DNA of 64,000 bases, from NCBI RefSeq assembly GCF_020544405.1, contig NZ_CP065410.1, positions 2,170,001 through 2,234,000 of the forward strand, given 5' to 3'. The stretch is from Pseudomonas sp. IAC-BECa141. GTDB taxonomy: Bacteria > Pseudomonadota > Gammaproteobacteria > Pseudomonadales > Pseudomonadaceae. A model generated the notes under the pieces. The model had not been told where the DNA came from, made no database searches, and was given only the letters and a program-made list of their open reading frames with translations. The translations under genes were made by a program, and so were the position numbers. Shown one piece after another: positions 47,237-57,352 of this stretch (position 1 is its first letter; every line of letters starts with the position of its first letter).

Positions 47237-48256
47237 ATGGCAACGATCAAGGATGTGGCGGCACTTGCAGGAATTTCCTACACGACCGTGTCCCACGTAG
47301 TAAACAAGACCCGACCGGTGAGCGAAGAAGTGCGGCTCAAGGTCGAGGCGGCGATCAAGAGTCTCGACTATGTGCCGAGCGCCGTGGCCCGTTCGCTGAA
47401 AGCGAAAACCACTGCAACCATCGGTTTGTTGGTGCCCAACAGTCTCAACCCGTACTTCGCCGAACTGGCGCGCGGGATCGAGGATTACTGCGAGCGTAAC
47501 GGTTACTGCGTGATCCTCTGCAACTCCGACGACAACCCGGACAAACAGCGCAGCTATCTGCGGGTCCTGCTGGAAAAACGCATCGACGGCCTGATCGTCG
47601 CCTCTGCCGGTGGTGACAGCGGCCTGGCGCAAGGGCTGGCGGGCGTGAAGACGCCGATGGTGATCGTCGACCGTGGACTCGAAGGCGTAGACGCCGACCT
47701 GGTGCGCATCGACCACGAATATGGCGCGTACCTCGCGACACGGCATCTGCTTGAACTCGGGCATCGCGACATCGCCACGATCGGTGGTCCTGCCAGTACC
47801 AGTGTTGCGCAAATGCGTCAGGCCGGTTTTTCTCGAGCGCTGAAAGAGGCCGGGATTGAAGTGTCCCCGTCGCGCGTGCTGGAAAGCGACTACACCAGCA
47901 CCGGCGGTTACAACGCGGCTTCGGTCCTGCTTGAACGCAACCCGCCGAGCGCGATTTTCGCTGGTAACGACATGATCGGCATCGGTGTGTTGCGGGCTGC
48001 GGCGGAACGCAACGTGCGCGTGCCCGCCGAGCTTTCAGTGATCGGCTTCGACGATATCCAGATGAGTCGCTACGTATATCCCGCGCTGACGACCGTGGGC
48101 CAGTCGATCCTTCAGTTGGGAGAAATGGCGGCGGAAGTGTTGTTGCGAAGAATTGCCGCTCCGGGTCTGGCGACGGATCAGCGGATCGTGACCCCGAGTA
48201 TTGTCCTGCGTGAATCGACTGCACCGCTGTCCGGCGTGTTCACCGAATACCGCTGA
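47237..48256 (+). CDS. rbsR: LacI-family ribose operon repressor
   Basis: A 339-aa regulator: LacI HTH in residues about 2-25 (TIKDVAALAGISYTTVSHVV), hinge helix SAVARSLKA, then a periplasmic-binding-like sugar domain with FAGNDMIGIGVLRAA and SVIGFDDIQMSRY. It lies inside the operon it is expected to control, between the transporter and kinase genes, so its level would rise with ribose induction. Confidence 0.93.
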   Translation: MATIKDVAALAGISYTTVSHVVNKTRPVSEEVRLKVEAAIKSLDYVPSAVARSLKAKTTATIGLLVPNSLNPYFAELARGIEDYCERNGYCVILCNSDDNPDKQRSYLRVLLEKRIDGLIVASAGGDSGLAQGLAGVKTPMVIVDRGLEGVDADLVRIDHEYGAYLATRHLLELGHRDIATIGGPASTSVAQMRQAGFSRALKEAGIEVSPSRVLESDYTSTGGYNAASVLLERNPPSAIFAGNDMIGIGVLRAAAERNVRVPAELSVIGFDDIQMSRYVYPALTTVGQSILQLGEMAAEVLLRRIAAPGLATDQRIVTPSIVLRESTAPLSGVFTEYR

Positions 48257-48279
48257 AACGAATTGAAGAGTAGTGATGT

Positions 48280-49197
48280 ATGTCCGCAAATGTAGTGGTA
48301 ATAGGCAGCCTGAACATGGACCTGGTCACCCGGGCGCCGCGTTTGCCCCGGGGCGGTGAGACGCTGATCGGCCATTCCTTCGCGACCGTGTCCGGTGGCA
48401 AGGGCGCCAATCAGGCGGTGGCCGCTGCTCGATTGGGTGCGCAAGTGTCGATGGTTGGTTGTGTCGGCAATGATGACTATGGCCTGCAATTGCGCGACGC
48501 GTTGCTGGCCGAGCAGATTGATTGTCAGGCAGTCAGCGTGGTGGAGGGTTCCAGTGGTGTGGCGCTGATCGTGGTCGATGACAATAGCCAGAACGCGATT
48601 GTCATCGTGGCCGGCGCCAATGGTTCGATGACCCCGGCGGTCATCGACCGGTTCGACGCAGTGCTGCAGGCGGCCGACGTGATCATCTGCCAGCTGGAAA
48701 TTCCCGATGCGACTGTGGGCCATGCGCTGAAACGCGGGCGTGAACTGGGCAAGACGGTCATCCTCAACCCGGCGCCGGCCAGTCGTCCGTTGCCGACGGA
48801 CTGGTTTGCCGCCATCGATTACGTGATTCCCAACGAGAGCGAGGCCGCCGCCCTCAGCGGTTTGCCGGTGGATTCGCTGGAGACCGCCGAGAAAGCCGCT
48901 GCACACCTGATTTCACTGGGCGCTGGCAAGGTCATCATCACACTGGGCGCTCAAGGTTCACTGTTCGCCGATGGCAAGGGTTACCAGCATTTTCCGGCAC
49001 CCAAAGTGGAGGCAGTCGATACCACCGCCGCCGGGGATACCTTTGTCGGCGGATTTGCGGCTGCACTGGCGGCCGGCAAAACCGAGGACGAGGCCATTCG
49101 TTTCGGGCAAGTAGCGGCGGCCCTGTCGGTTACCCGGGCAGGTGCCCAGCCGTCCATTCCCACTACCTCCGACGTACAGGCATTCAAATCCGCATGA
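48280..49197 (+). CDS. rbsK: Ribokinase
   Basis: Phosphorylates ribose to ribose 5-phosphate. The 305-aa PfkB-family protein has the N-terminal signature [20 protein letters not shown] and [15 protein letters not shown], and the catalytic Asp in [17 protein letters not shown]. It overlaps rbsD by four bases. Confidence 0.96.
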   Translation: MSANVVVIGSLNMDLVTRAPRLPRGGETLIGHSFATVSGGKGANQAVAAARLGAQVSMVGCVGNDDYGLQLRDALLAEQIDCQAVSVVEGSSGVALIVVDDNSQNAIVIVAGANGSMTPAVIDRFDAVLQAADVIICQLEIPDATVGHALKRGRELGKTVILNPAPASRPLPTDWFAAIDYVIPNESEAAALSGLPVDSLETAEKAAAHLISLGAGKVIITLGAQGSLFADGKGYQHFPAPKVEAVDTTAAGDTFVGGFAAALAAGKTEDEAIRFGQVAAALSVTRAGAQPSIPTTSDVQAFKSA

Positions 49198-49598
49198 AAA
49201 AGACTCCTTTGCTCAATGTCGCCCTGTCGAGGCTGGTTGCCTCCCTCGGTCACGGCGACATGGTCGTGATCGGTGATGCCGGCCTGCCGGTGCCGCCGGG
49301 TGTTGAACTGATCGATCTGGCGTTGACGCACGGCGTCCCGGATTTCGTCAGCACCCTGAAAGTCGTGCTCAGCGAGATGCAGGTGGAAAGCCATGCGCTG
49401 GCCAAGGAGATTTTCGACAAGCAACCGACCGCGCTGTCCACGCTGGAAGAGCTGAATGACGAAGGCTCGCTCGGGCGGCGCGATCTGCTCAGTCACGAGC
49501 AATTCAAGGTACTCAGCCGACAGGCACGAGCGATTGTTCGTACGGGAGAATGTCAGCCGTACTGCAACATCGTGCTGGTGTCCGGAGTTACATTCTGA
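49194..49598 (+). CDS. rbsD: D-ribose pyranase
   Basis: Interconverts beta-pyranose and beta-furanose ribose so that ribokinase can use it. It is 134 aa. [20 protein letters not shown] at the start and [20 protein letters not shown] are family signatures; the C-terminal [12 protein letters not shown] closes the decameric ring protein. It starts inside the rbsK stop. Confidence 0.95.
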   Translation: MKKTPLLNVALSRLVASLGHGDMVVIGDAGLPVPPGVELIDLALTHGVPDFVSTLKVVLSEMQVESHALAKEIFDKQPTALSTLEELNDEGSLGRRDLLSHEQFKVLSRQARAIVRTGECQPYCNIVLVSGVTF

Positions 49599-49641
49599 CG
49601 GGGTTCGCCCCTTTTGATTTCATCTGCACAAGGAATGCGCC

Positions 49642-50670
49642 ATGCAACGCTATGCTCAAAAAATTCATCAATTGATTCGGAGTCTGCTGCTTTTGTCTGT
49701 GATAACAGCGACCGGCGCCCACGCGGCGGAAAAGATCGACCTGATCATCGATACCGATCCGGGCGCCGACGACGTGGTCGCCCTGTTGTTTGCCCTGGCC
49801 TCCCCGGAGGAGCTGAACATTCGCGCGTTGACCACCGTGGCTGGCAACGTCCGTCTGGACAAGACTTCGCGCAATGCCCGGTTGGCCCGTGAGTGGGCAG
49901 GGCGGGAAGAGATTCCGGTATACGCCGGTGCGCCTAAACCGATGATGCGTACGCCGATCTACGCCGAAAACATCCATGGCAAGGAAGGCCTTTCGGGTGT
50001 CACGGTACATGAGCCGAAGAAAGGCCTGGCTGAAGGTAATGCGGTCAATTACCTGATCGACACTCTGAAAAAAGCCAAGCCGCACAGCATCACCATCGCG
50101 ATGCTCGGTCCGCAGACCAACCTGGCCCTGGCACTGATTCAGGAGCCGGAGATTGTTCAGGGGATCAAGGAAGTGGTGATCATGGGCGGCGCTCACTTCA
50201 ATGGCGGCAACATCACGCCAGTGGCCGAGTTCAACCTGTACGCCGACCCGCAAGCGGCTGAGGTGGTGCTCAAGAGCGGTGTGAAACTGACTTACCTGCC
50301 GCTGGACGTGACCCACAAGATCCTGACCAGCGATGCACGCCTCAAGCAGATTGCGGCACTGAACAACAATGCGAGCAAGATTGTCGGCGACATCCTCAAC
50401 GAGTACATCAAAGGGGATATGGAGCACTACGGCATTCCGGGTGGTCCGGTGCATGACGCTACCGTCGTGGCTTATCTGCTCAAGCCTGAGCTGTTCACTG
50501 GTCGTTCGGTGAATGTGGTGGTCGACAGCCGTGAAGGCCCGACGTTCGGCCAGACCGTTGTCGACTGGTATGACGGTCTGAAGGCGCCCAAGAACGCCTT
50601 CTGGGTGGAGAACGGCGACGCCCAGGGCTTCTTCGATCTGCTGACCGAGCGTCTGAAGCGTCTGAAATAA
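49642..50670 (+). CDS. Exported inosine/uridine-type nucleoside hydrolase
   Basis: A 342-aa nucleoside N-ribohydrolase. The calcium-binding signature is IIDTDPGADDVVALLF (residues about 35-50), followed by EFNLYADPQAAEVVLKSG and the His-containing DATVVAYLL near the C-terminus. Unlike cytosolic RihA/B/C it carries a Sec-type signal peptide (about 1-29, ending THAA-like GAHAAEK). It therefore should cleave nucleosides in the periplasm and supply free ribose to RbsB. It starts 43 bases after rbsD, on the same strand. Confidence 0.9.
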   Translation: MQRYAQKIHQLIRSLLLLSVITATGAHAAEKIDLIIDTDPGADDVVALLFALASPEELNIRALTTVAGNVRLDKTSRNARLAREWAGREEIPVYAGAPKPMMRTPIYAENIHGKEGLSGVTVHEPKKGLAEGNAVNYLIDTLKKAKPHSITIAMLGPQTNLALALIQEPEIVQGIKEVVIMGGAHFNGGNITPVAEFNLYADPQAAEVVLKSGVKLTYLPLDVTHKILTSDARLKQIAALNNNASKIVGDILNEYIKGDMEHYGIPGGPVHDATVVAYLLKPELFTGRSVNVVVDSREGPTFGQTVVDWYDGLKAPKNAFWVENGDAQGFFDLLTERLKRLK

Positions 50671-50703
50671 GCCATGCGCCTGCAGGTGCCAGTTTGCGGG
50701 CTT

Positions 50704-50916
50704 TTACTCCCTCTCGGTACCCGATGTCCCTTTGAAGGCATCGGGATACTTTTCGAACAGCTGGGCAATGAAGGATTGCGCGCCCTGTGTTCCCAACGTC
50801 TTCACCAGCAAGTCGATGCTGATCAATGCCAATTCCTCCGGGCTGCCCGGACTGTAAGAGCTATGCCCTTGTGGCCAGGTGGCCTTTATGTCGGCGGTGA
50901 TGCTTACGGTGGTCAT
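50704..50916 (-). CDS. Hypothetical 70-aa protein
   Basis: An open frame reading MTTVSITADIKATWPQGHSS at the start, with an Ala/Leu-rich helix in the middle (ELALISIDLLVKTLGTQGAQ) and a Lys/Phe-rich C-terminal part. It has no signal, membrane segment or recognised motif. It lies convergently after the nucleoside hydrolase gene. No strong RBS is seen, so expression is uncertain, but the amino acid composition is protein-like. Confidence 0.5.
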   Translation of the reverse strand: MTTVSITADIKATWPQGHSSYSPGSPEELALISIDLLVKTLGTQGAQSFIAQLFEKYPDAFKGTSGTERE

Positions 50917-51044
50917 GGCGGGGCTCGGTCACGGGATCGGAGTTTTGAGTTAACCACTTTGCCGAGTGTTTGGCACTGCGACTTAGGCATGAGCGCAGGG
51001 CTATGCGACACTTGGTCATTTCCGCAAAAAACAAGGATTGCGCT

Positions 51045-51350
51045 GTGCAGATCGATTTGAACAGCCCCGACGGCCTGACTCTTCATGCTGTGCGTCGCAT
51101 GCTGGCGTCGGCCAGTGATGACGAGCACACCCAGCTGCGCGTGACCAAGGGCGGCATCGCTTATATCTCTTCGGGCGTCACTGGCGGCCAGGAGATCGAT
51201 GGCCTGCTGTTTCGTCTGGAGACCTGGGCAAAAGGCTCGGGATACGTGGGAAATGTCGCGGCCAGCGACGAAGTCTGGGTCATGCAGATTTTCAATGCGC
51301 TCAAGGACAACTGGCCGAACCCGCCCTATGACTACATTGATGTCTATTGA
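51045..51350 (+). CDS. Conserved hypothetical protein, 101 aa
   Basis: A small soluble protein with no recognised domain; it reads VQIDLNSPDGLTLHAVRRML, then YISSGVTGGQEIDGLLFRLE and ends PPYDYIDVY. I start at the GTG at 51045, with AAGGA seven to eight bases upstream; an in-frame ATG at 51003 (MRHLVISAKN) lacks an RBS. It has no signal peptide. It is transcribed alone, divergently from the 70-aa hypothetical. Function unknown. Confidence 0.68.
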   Translation: MQIDLNSPDGLTLHAVRRMLASASDDEHTQLRVTKGGIAYISSGVTGGQEIDGLLFRLETWAKGSGYVGNVAASDEVWVMQIFNALKDNWPNPPYDYIDVY

Positions 51351-51517
51351 ACGTCATTAATATTCAGTGACGTTTTACGGGGTGATGCTTCAGGTGATGC
51401 TCAGGCACACTCGGCGTTTTTCCGATCGTAGGGCAGGGTGATAGCACTCACCGTGAAACCAAACGCTGTATTGGCGGTCGCACGATCTCTGCTCAAAATT
51501 GAAATAAGGAGGCTTCA

Positions 51518-51835
51518 ATGCCTTGCAAGTTCGCGTCACTGGGTGCACTGATGGTCGTTGCTCTTTTGGCTGGTTGCTCTACAACCTCCAGCGAGTCGCA
51601 GAAGGATCCCGTGGCGACTGAGGCTGGCCATGGTCGTTGTGAGGCATCTGCTGCGGAGTTCGCTCTCGGCAAGAAAGCTTCGCCGGAGCTGTTGGAGCAG
51701 GCACGCAAAAAGGCCGGTGCGCAGAACGCCCGGTTCCTCAAGCCCAATGACATGATTACTCTGGAGTACCGATCCGATCGCCTCAACCTGAATACCGATC
51801 AGAACCTGGTGGTTACACGCGTCAACTGTGGCTGA
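51518..51835 (+). CDS. Lipoprotein with I78-type peptidase inhibitor domain
   Basis: A 105-aa exported protein. The signal ends in the lipobox LLAGC (Cys20). Residues 41-105 form the small I78 inhibitor domain: CEASAAEFALGKKASPELLE, then AQNARFLKPNDMITLEYRSD and the closing RLNLNTDQNLVVTRVNCG, with the first and last Cys likely disulfide-bonded. The I78 prototype inhibits serine peptidases; the target here is unknown. RBS AAGGAGG. A strong terminator follows. Confidence 0.83.
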   Translation: MPCKFASLGALMVVALLAGCSTTSSESQKDPVATEAGHGRCEASAAEFALGKKASPELLEQARKKAGAQNARFLKPNDMITLEYRSDRLNLNTDQNLVVTRVNCG

Positions 51836-51861
51836 GCCTTTCGGGCTTTTGTTTCACCCAT

Positions 51862-51893
51862 AAAAAACCCCGTCACATGGACGGGGTTTTTTT
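51862..51893. terminator. Bidirectional terminator between the I78 gene and the cold-shock gene
   Basis: AAAAAACCCCGTC-acatg-GACGGGGTTTTTTT (51862-51893). It lies between convergent genes. Confidence 0.95.
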
Positions 51894-51907
51894 AGTGCGC
51901 CGGGAAA

Positions 51908-52120
51908 TTACTCTGGGCGAACTTGTGCAGCTTGCATACCCTTTTGGCCTTTCTCAGCCACGAAGGAAACGGTTTGGCCTTCTTTCAGGCTTTTGAAACC
52001 GTCAGCTTCGATAGCTTTGAAGTGTACGAACAGGTCGTCACCGCCACCTTGAGGAGTGATGAAGCCGAAGCCTTTTTCATCGTTGAACCATTTAACGGTG
52101 CCGGTTTGGCGATTAGACAT
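51908..52120 (-). CDS. Cold-shock domain protein (CspA family)
   Basis: A 70-aa single OB-fold RNA chaperone. The RNP1 motif KGFGFI and the RNP2 motif DLFVHF are intact, and the protein starts [21 protein letters not shown] use the ATG at 52118-52120; the frame is open upstream but not family-like. The long A/T-rich leader (to about 52400) with no other gene is usual for cold-shock genes. Which of the several Pseudomonas CSPs this is cannot be told here. Confidence 0.95.
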   Translation of the reverse strand: MSNRQTGTVKWFNDEKGFGFITPQGGGDDLFVHFKAIEADGFKSLKEGQTVSFVAEKGQKGMQAAQVRPE

Positions 52121-52368
52121 GGTGTATCTCCAAGAAACATATATTTTCAGTAGTACTGTGCTGCTCAGGCCAACTGGGCACACCGGGGTATCATAGTCGA
52201 AATGTTCGCTTTGGTAGCCCCCCGGACGTGCTGTTTGCCAATCGGTCTTGTTTTCTTGTCTGCCTGTTTCGGCTGGAGGCCCCGGTTTAAAAGGCCTCGA
52301 GCGAAAAATAAAGACAATAAAAAAACCTGTAAAACCTGCATAAATCGTACGAAAAAGCCTGAATCAGA

Positions 52369-52404
52369 TGCTTTTCAGCGGTGCCGGAGGCATTGAAAAG
52401 GCAT
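52369..52404. terminator. Hairpin between the cold-shock leader and the next gene
   Basis: ATGCTTTTCA (52369-52377 region) pairs with TGAAAAGGCAT (52394-52404) around a 16-base loop. There is no long T run. It begins within ten bases of the stop of the gene at 52411-52713 and may mark its 3' end. Confidence 0.4.
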
Positions 52405-52410
52405 GTTTCA

Positions 52411-52713
52411 TCATTTTTTTGCCGGGACGTTGGCCTTGCATTTGGCAATTTGTCCCAGGGCTTTCTGCTGCAATTCCTGACTGGCCTTATTGTCCATCAG
52501 CGCCTGAATATCGCTGGCAGGGTAGGACTTGATGGCATCGGCGCCGCATGCACAGTGGGATTTCGCGGCAGCAGCACCGATTTGCGGAGTCGCGGCCTGG
52601 GTGCACTGAGCCATGTATTTCTCACGCTCGCCCTTGGGCCAGTCGGCGTGGGCGCTCAACGGCAGCAGCAAAATGAGAGGGGCGACTGCGGCAAGCAGGG
52701 TGTTAAGACGCAT
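52411..52713 (-). CDS. Secreted cysteine-containing hypothetical protein, 100 aa
   Basis: It has a signal peptide (about 1-23, MRLNTLLAAVAPLILLLPLS, ending AHADWP) and a small helical mature part with four cysteines: Cys in YMAQCTQ, two in SHCACGADA, and one in AKCKANV. It ends in PAKK. The pattern suggests a periplasmic disulfide-bonded protein; no family is recognised. The ATG at 52711-52713 has AAGGAGC upstream. Confidence 0.78.
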   Translation of the reverse strand: MRLNTLLAAVAPLILLLPLSAHADWPKGEREKYMAQCTQAATPQIGAAAAKSHCACGADAIKSYPASDIQALMDNKASQELQQKALGQIAKCKANVPAKK

Positions 52714-53084
52714 GCGGGGATGCTCCTTGTGGGTCAATGTCTTGTTATTTGAGGGCCTGAAGGCCGATCAAGTTCAGCACTCTCGCATAAAACAGACGAT
52801 TTGCCTCCCGGTAAAAACCAGAGTGCATCGGTGACCGTTCATCTGTGCTAGCATGCCTCGCTCGGGCGTTCGCAGGCTCCGGATGACCTTCAGTCCCGGT
52901 GGCGGCAATGTACGAATTTCTGATTTGAATCCCAGTCACTCTGGTTCGGTTTTCCGGTTGGCCGCAAGGCTCCTGCCGCTGTAAGGCAGGCGTTCGTCAT
53001 TGAATGGCCTGGATCGGATCTTGTACTGGCTCATCCCAACCCACGTGACCTTTGGTAGGGGTCACCACTAGGAGAGGAGGCGCC
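52714..53084 (+). promoter_or_regulatory. thrS leader region
   Basis: No gene is supported in this 371-base stretch. Two hairpins lie near thrS: CCTGCC/GGCAGG at about 52973-52991, and GTGACC (53045-53050) with GGTCAC (53060-53065), the latter just before the GGAGAGGAGG ribosome site. In E. coli thrS represses its own translation through tRNA-like leader hairpins; whether these do so is inference. Confidence 0.45.
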
Positions 53085-55007
53085 ATGCCAACTATTACTC
53101 TTCCCGACGGCAGTCAACGTTCATTCGATCACCCGGTTTCCGTAGCCGAGGTCGCCGCATCCATTGGCGCAGGTCTGGCCAAAGCCACCGTGGCCGGCAA
53201 GGTCAATGGCAAGCTGGTCGACGCCTGCGACATCATCGACAGCGACGCGACGCTGCAAATCATCACGCCAAAGGATGAAGAGGGGCTGGAAATCATTCGC
53301 CACTCTTGCGCTCACCTGGTTGGCCATGCGGTCAAGCAGCTGTACCCGACGGCCAAAATGGTCATCGGTCCGGTCATTGACGAAGGCTTCTATTACGACA
53401 TCGCCTTCGAACGTCCTTTTACTCCGGACGACATGGCTGCCATCGAGCAGCGCATGCAACAGCTGATCGATACCGAATACGACGTCATCAAGAAAGTCAC
53501 TCCGCGCGCCGAAGTGATCGAAGTCTTCAAGGCTCGCGGCGAAGATTACAAGCTGCGCCTTGTCGAGGACATGCCGAACGAGCAGGCCATGGGCCTGTAC
53601 TATCACGAAGAATACGTCGACATGTGCCGCGGTCCGCACGTGCCGAACACTCGCTTCCTGAAATCCTTCAAGTTGACCAAGCTGTCCGGCGCCTATTGGC
53701 GCGGTGATGCCAAGAACGAGCAATTGCAGCGCGTTTATGGCACCGCTTGGGCAGACAAGAAGCAGCTGGCAGCTTACATCCAGCGTATCGAAGAAGCTGA
53801 AAAGCGCGATCACCGCAAGATCGGCAAGCGCCTGGGCCTGTTCCACACCCAGGAAGAAGCGCCGGGCATGGTGTTCTGGCACCCGAATGGCTGGACGCTG
53901 TACCAGGTGCTTGAGCAGTACATGCGCAAAGTGCAGCGCGACAACGGCTATCTCGAGATCAAGACGCCGCAAGTCGTTGACCGCAGCCTGTGGGAAAAGT
54001 CCGGGCACTGGGCCAACTACGCCGACAACATGTTCACCACTGAGTCGGAAAGCCGCGACTACGCGATCAAGCCGATGAACTGCCCATGCCATGTGCAGGT
54101 GTTCAACCAAGGCCTGAAGAGCTACCGCGAGCTGCCGATGCGACTGGCCGAGTTCGGTGCCTGCCACCGTAACGAGCCATCGGGTGCCCTGCATGGCATC
54201 ATGCGTGTCCGTGCATTCACCCAGGATGATGCCCACATCTTCTGCACCGAAGAGCAGATGCAGGCTGAATCCGCTGCGTTTATCAAACTGACCATGGATG
54301 TTTATCGCGACTTCGGCTTTACCGATGTCGAGATGAAGCTGTCTACTCGCCCGGAAAAACGCGTCGGTTCCGACGAGCTGTGGGATCGCGCCGAAGCGGC
54401 CCTGGCTGCAGCGCTTGATAGCGCCGGCCTGCCATACGATCTGCAACCGGGTGAGGGGGCGTTTTATGGTCCGAAAATCGAATTCTCGCTGAAAGATTGC
54501 CTCGGTCGTGTGTGGCAGTGTGGTACCTTGCAGCTCGATTTCAACCTGCCTGTGCGCCTGGGAGCCGAATACGTCTCCGAAGACAACAGCCGCAAGCATC
54601 CAGTGATGTTGCACCGTGCGATCCTCGGTTCGTTCGAGCGTTTCGTCGGGATTCTGATTGAGCACTACGAAGGTGCATTCCCTGCGTGGCTCGCGCCAAC
54701 CCAGGCGGTGATCATGAATATCACTGATAAACAGGCAGATTTCGTCGCTCAGGTCGAAAAAACTCTCAACGAAAGCGGGTTTCGTGCCAAGTCCGACTTG
54801 AGAAATGAAAAGATCGGCTTTAAAATCCGCGAGCATACTTTGCTCAAGGTTCCATATCTCTTGGTTATTGGGGATAAGGAAGTCGAGATGCAGACTGTCG
54901 CTGTGCGTACTCGTGAAGGTGCTGACCTGGGCTCGATGCCCGTCGCCCAGTTCGCTGAGTTTCTCGCGCAAGCGGTTTCCCGGCGTGGTCGCCCAGATTC
55001 GGAGTAA
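53085..55007 (+). CDS. thrS: Threonine--tRNA ligase
   Basis: A 640-aa class II synthetase with TGS, editing and catalytic domains in order. The TGS domain opens [18 protein letters not shown]; the editing site contains [16 protein letters not shown]; the catalytic core includes [11 protein letters not shown] with a zinc-ligand Cys, [20 protein letters not shown] (motif 2) and [18 protein letters not shown] (motif 3). The start at 53085 has a strong AGGAGAGGAGG site. It heads the conserved thrS-infC-rpmI-rplT-pheST-ihfA block. Confidence 0.98.
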   Translation: MPTITLPDGSQRSFDHPVSVAEVAASIGAGLAKATVAGKVNGKLVDACDIIDSDATLQIITPKDEEGLEIIRHSCAHLVGHAVKQLYPTAKMVIGPVIDEGFYYDIAFERPFTPDDMAAIEQRMQQLIDTEYDVIKKVTPRAEVIEVFKARGEDYKLRLVEDMPNEQAMGLYYHEEYVDMCRGPHVPNTRFLKSFKLTKLSGAYWRGDAKNEQLQRVYGTAWADKKQLAAYIQRIEEAEKRDHRKIGKRLGLFHTQEEAPGMVFWHPNGWTLYQVLEQYMRKVQRDNGYLEIKTPQVVDRSLWEKSGHWANYADNMFTTESESRDYAIKPMNCPCHVQVFNQGLKSYRELPMRLAEFGACHRNEPSGALHGIMRVRAFTQDDAHIFCTEEQMQAESAAFIKLTMDVYRDFGFTDVEMKLSTRPEKRVGSDELWDRAEAALAAALDSAGLPYDLQPGEGAFYGPKIEFSLKDCLGRVWQCGTLQLDFNLPVRLGAEYVSEDNSRKHPVMLHRAILGSFERFVGILIEHYEGAFPAWLAPTQAVIMNITDKQADFVAQVEKTLNESGFRAKSDLRNEKIGFKIREHTLLKVPYLLVIGDKEVEMQTVAVRTREGADLGSMPVAQFAEFLAQAVSRRGRPDSE

Positions 55008-55009
55008 TT

Positions 55010-55558
55010 ATTATTAAGCGTGAAATGAGACAAGATAAACGAACTGCACCGAAAGCCCCGATCAACGAGAATATCTCGGCACGCGAGGTTCGGTTAATTG
55101 GCGCTGATGGCGAGCAGATTGGCATCGTCTCGATTGATGAAGCGCTTCGTATTGCTGAAGAAGCAAAGCTTGATCTGGTAGAAATCTCTGCCGACGCAGT
55201 CCCACCGGTTTGCCGTGTGATGGACTACGGCAAATCGATCTTCGAAAAGAAGAAGCAGATTGCTGCGGCGAAGAAAAACCAGAAGCAGATTCAGGTAAAA
55301 GAAATCAAGTTTCGTCCAGGGACGGAGGAAGGGGATTACCAGGTAAAACTGCGCAACCTGGTACGTTTCCTGAGTGACGGGGACAGGGCCAAGGTATCCT
55401 TGCGATTCCGCGGCCGTGAGATGGCCCACCAGGAGCTGGGGATGGAGCTTCTCAAGCGGGTTGAACAAGACCTGCTCGAGTACGGTTCGGTCGAACAGCA
55501 TCCTAAGATGGAAGGACGCCAGCTGATCATGGTCATCGCCCCGAAAAAGAAGAAGTAA
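55010..55558 (+). CDS. infC: Translation initiation factor IF-3
   Basis: Binds 30S and checks the start codon. It is about 182 aa. The N-domain is [20 protein letters not shown], the linker is Lys-rich, and the C-domain contains [20 protein letters not shown]. The gene starts at a rare AUU, used for autorepression in enterobacteria: three ATT codons lie in a row at 55007-55015 after GGAG (55001-55004), before AAG CGT GAA. I use the one at 55010 (five-base spacing); 55013 is nearly as good. The first ATG (55025) has no proper RBS. Confidence 0.92.
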   Translation: MIKREMRQDKRTAPKAPINENISAREVRLIGADGEQIGIVSIDEALRIAEEAKLDLVEISADAVPPVCRVMDYGKSIFEKKKQIAAAKKNQKQIQVKEIKFRPGTEEGDYQVKLRNLVRFLSDGDRAKVSLRFRGREMAHQELGMELLKRVEQDLLEYGSVEQHPKMEGRQLIMVIAPKKKK

Positions 55559-55618
55559 TCAACAGGGCACGGCAGGCCTTCTGATTATGTTTATCAACTG
55601 AATGCGGAGTATCCGAAC

Positions 55619-55813
55619 ATGCCAAAGATGAAAACCAAAAGTGGTGCTGCTAAGCGGTTTCTGAAAACTGCTAACGGTATCAAGCACAAGCACGCTTTCA
55701 AGAGCCACATCCTGACCAAAATGTCGACCAAGCGTAAGCGTCAACTGCGCGGTAGCAGCTTGCTGCATCCGTCTGACGTGGCAAAAGTCGAGCGCATGCT
55801 GCGCCTTCGTTAA
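55619..55813 (+). CDS. rpmI: 50S ribosomal protein L35
   Basis: A 64-aa basic protein with the L35 pattern, [19 protein letters not shown] at the start and [19 protein letters not shown] at the end. It lies 60 bases after infC and 30 before rplT. Confidence 0.98.
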   Translation: MPKMKTKSGAAKRFLKTANGIKHKHAFKSHILTKMSTKRKRQLRGSSLLHPSDVAKVERMLRLR

Positions 55814-55843
55814 TTTTTGGATCAAGAATAGAGGAAGTAACTC

Positions 55844-56200
55844 ATGGCTCGTGTAAAGCGTGGCGTCATTGCCCGTAAACGTCACAAAAAAATTCTGAAA
55901 CTTGCTAAAGGCTACTACGGCGCACGCTCCCGCGTATTCCGTGTTGCCAAGCAAGCGGTAATCAAGGCAGGCCAATACGCCTACCGTGACCGTCGTCAGA
56001 AAAAACGTCAGTTCCGCGCTCTGTGGATCGCTCGTATCAACGCTGGTGCTCGTGTTAACGGTCTGTCCTACAGCCGTTTCATCGCTGGCCTGAAAAAAGC
56101 GTCCATCGAGATCGACCGTAAGGTTCTGGCTGATCTGGCAGTGAACGAAAAAGCGGCGTTTGCTGCGATTGTCGAGAAAGCTAAAGCCACCTTGGCTTAA
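55844..56200 (+). CDS. rplT: 50S ribosomal protein L20
   Basis: A 118-aa early-assembly rRNA-binding protein, [20 protein letters not shown] at the start and [20 protein letters not shown] in the middle. In E. coli it represses rpmI-rplT translation. RBS AGGAAG. A terminator separates it from pheS. Confidence 0.98.
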
Positions 56201-56255
56201 GTACCCCCGACAGTCACCCGGCTTCACCTCTGTGGGGCCAGGTGTTAAACGTCAT

Positions 56256-57326
<1,071 letters not shown>

Positions 57327-57352
57327 TCGTAACGAATTCTTAGGAGAGCAGG

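Noticed and set aside
52202..52396. A 64-codon forward frame opposite the cold-shock leader
   Set aside because: Low-complexity Lys-rich end and no RBS; it most likely reflects the A/T-rich leader of the cold-shock gene.
52745..52939. A 64-codon reverse frame upstream of thrS
   Set aside because: No RBS, no family features, and it overlaps the thrS leader region.
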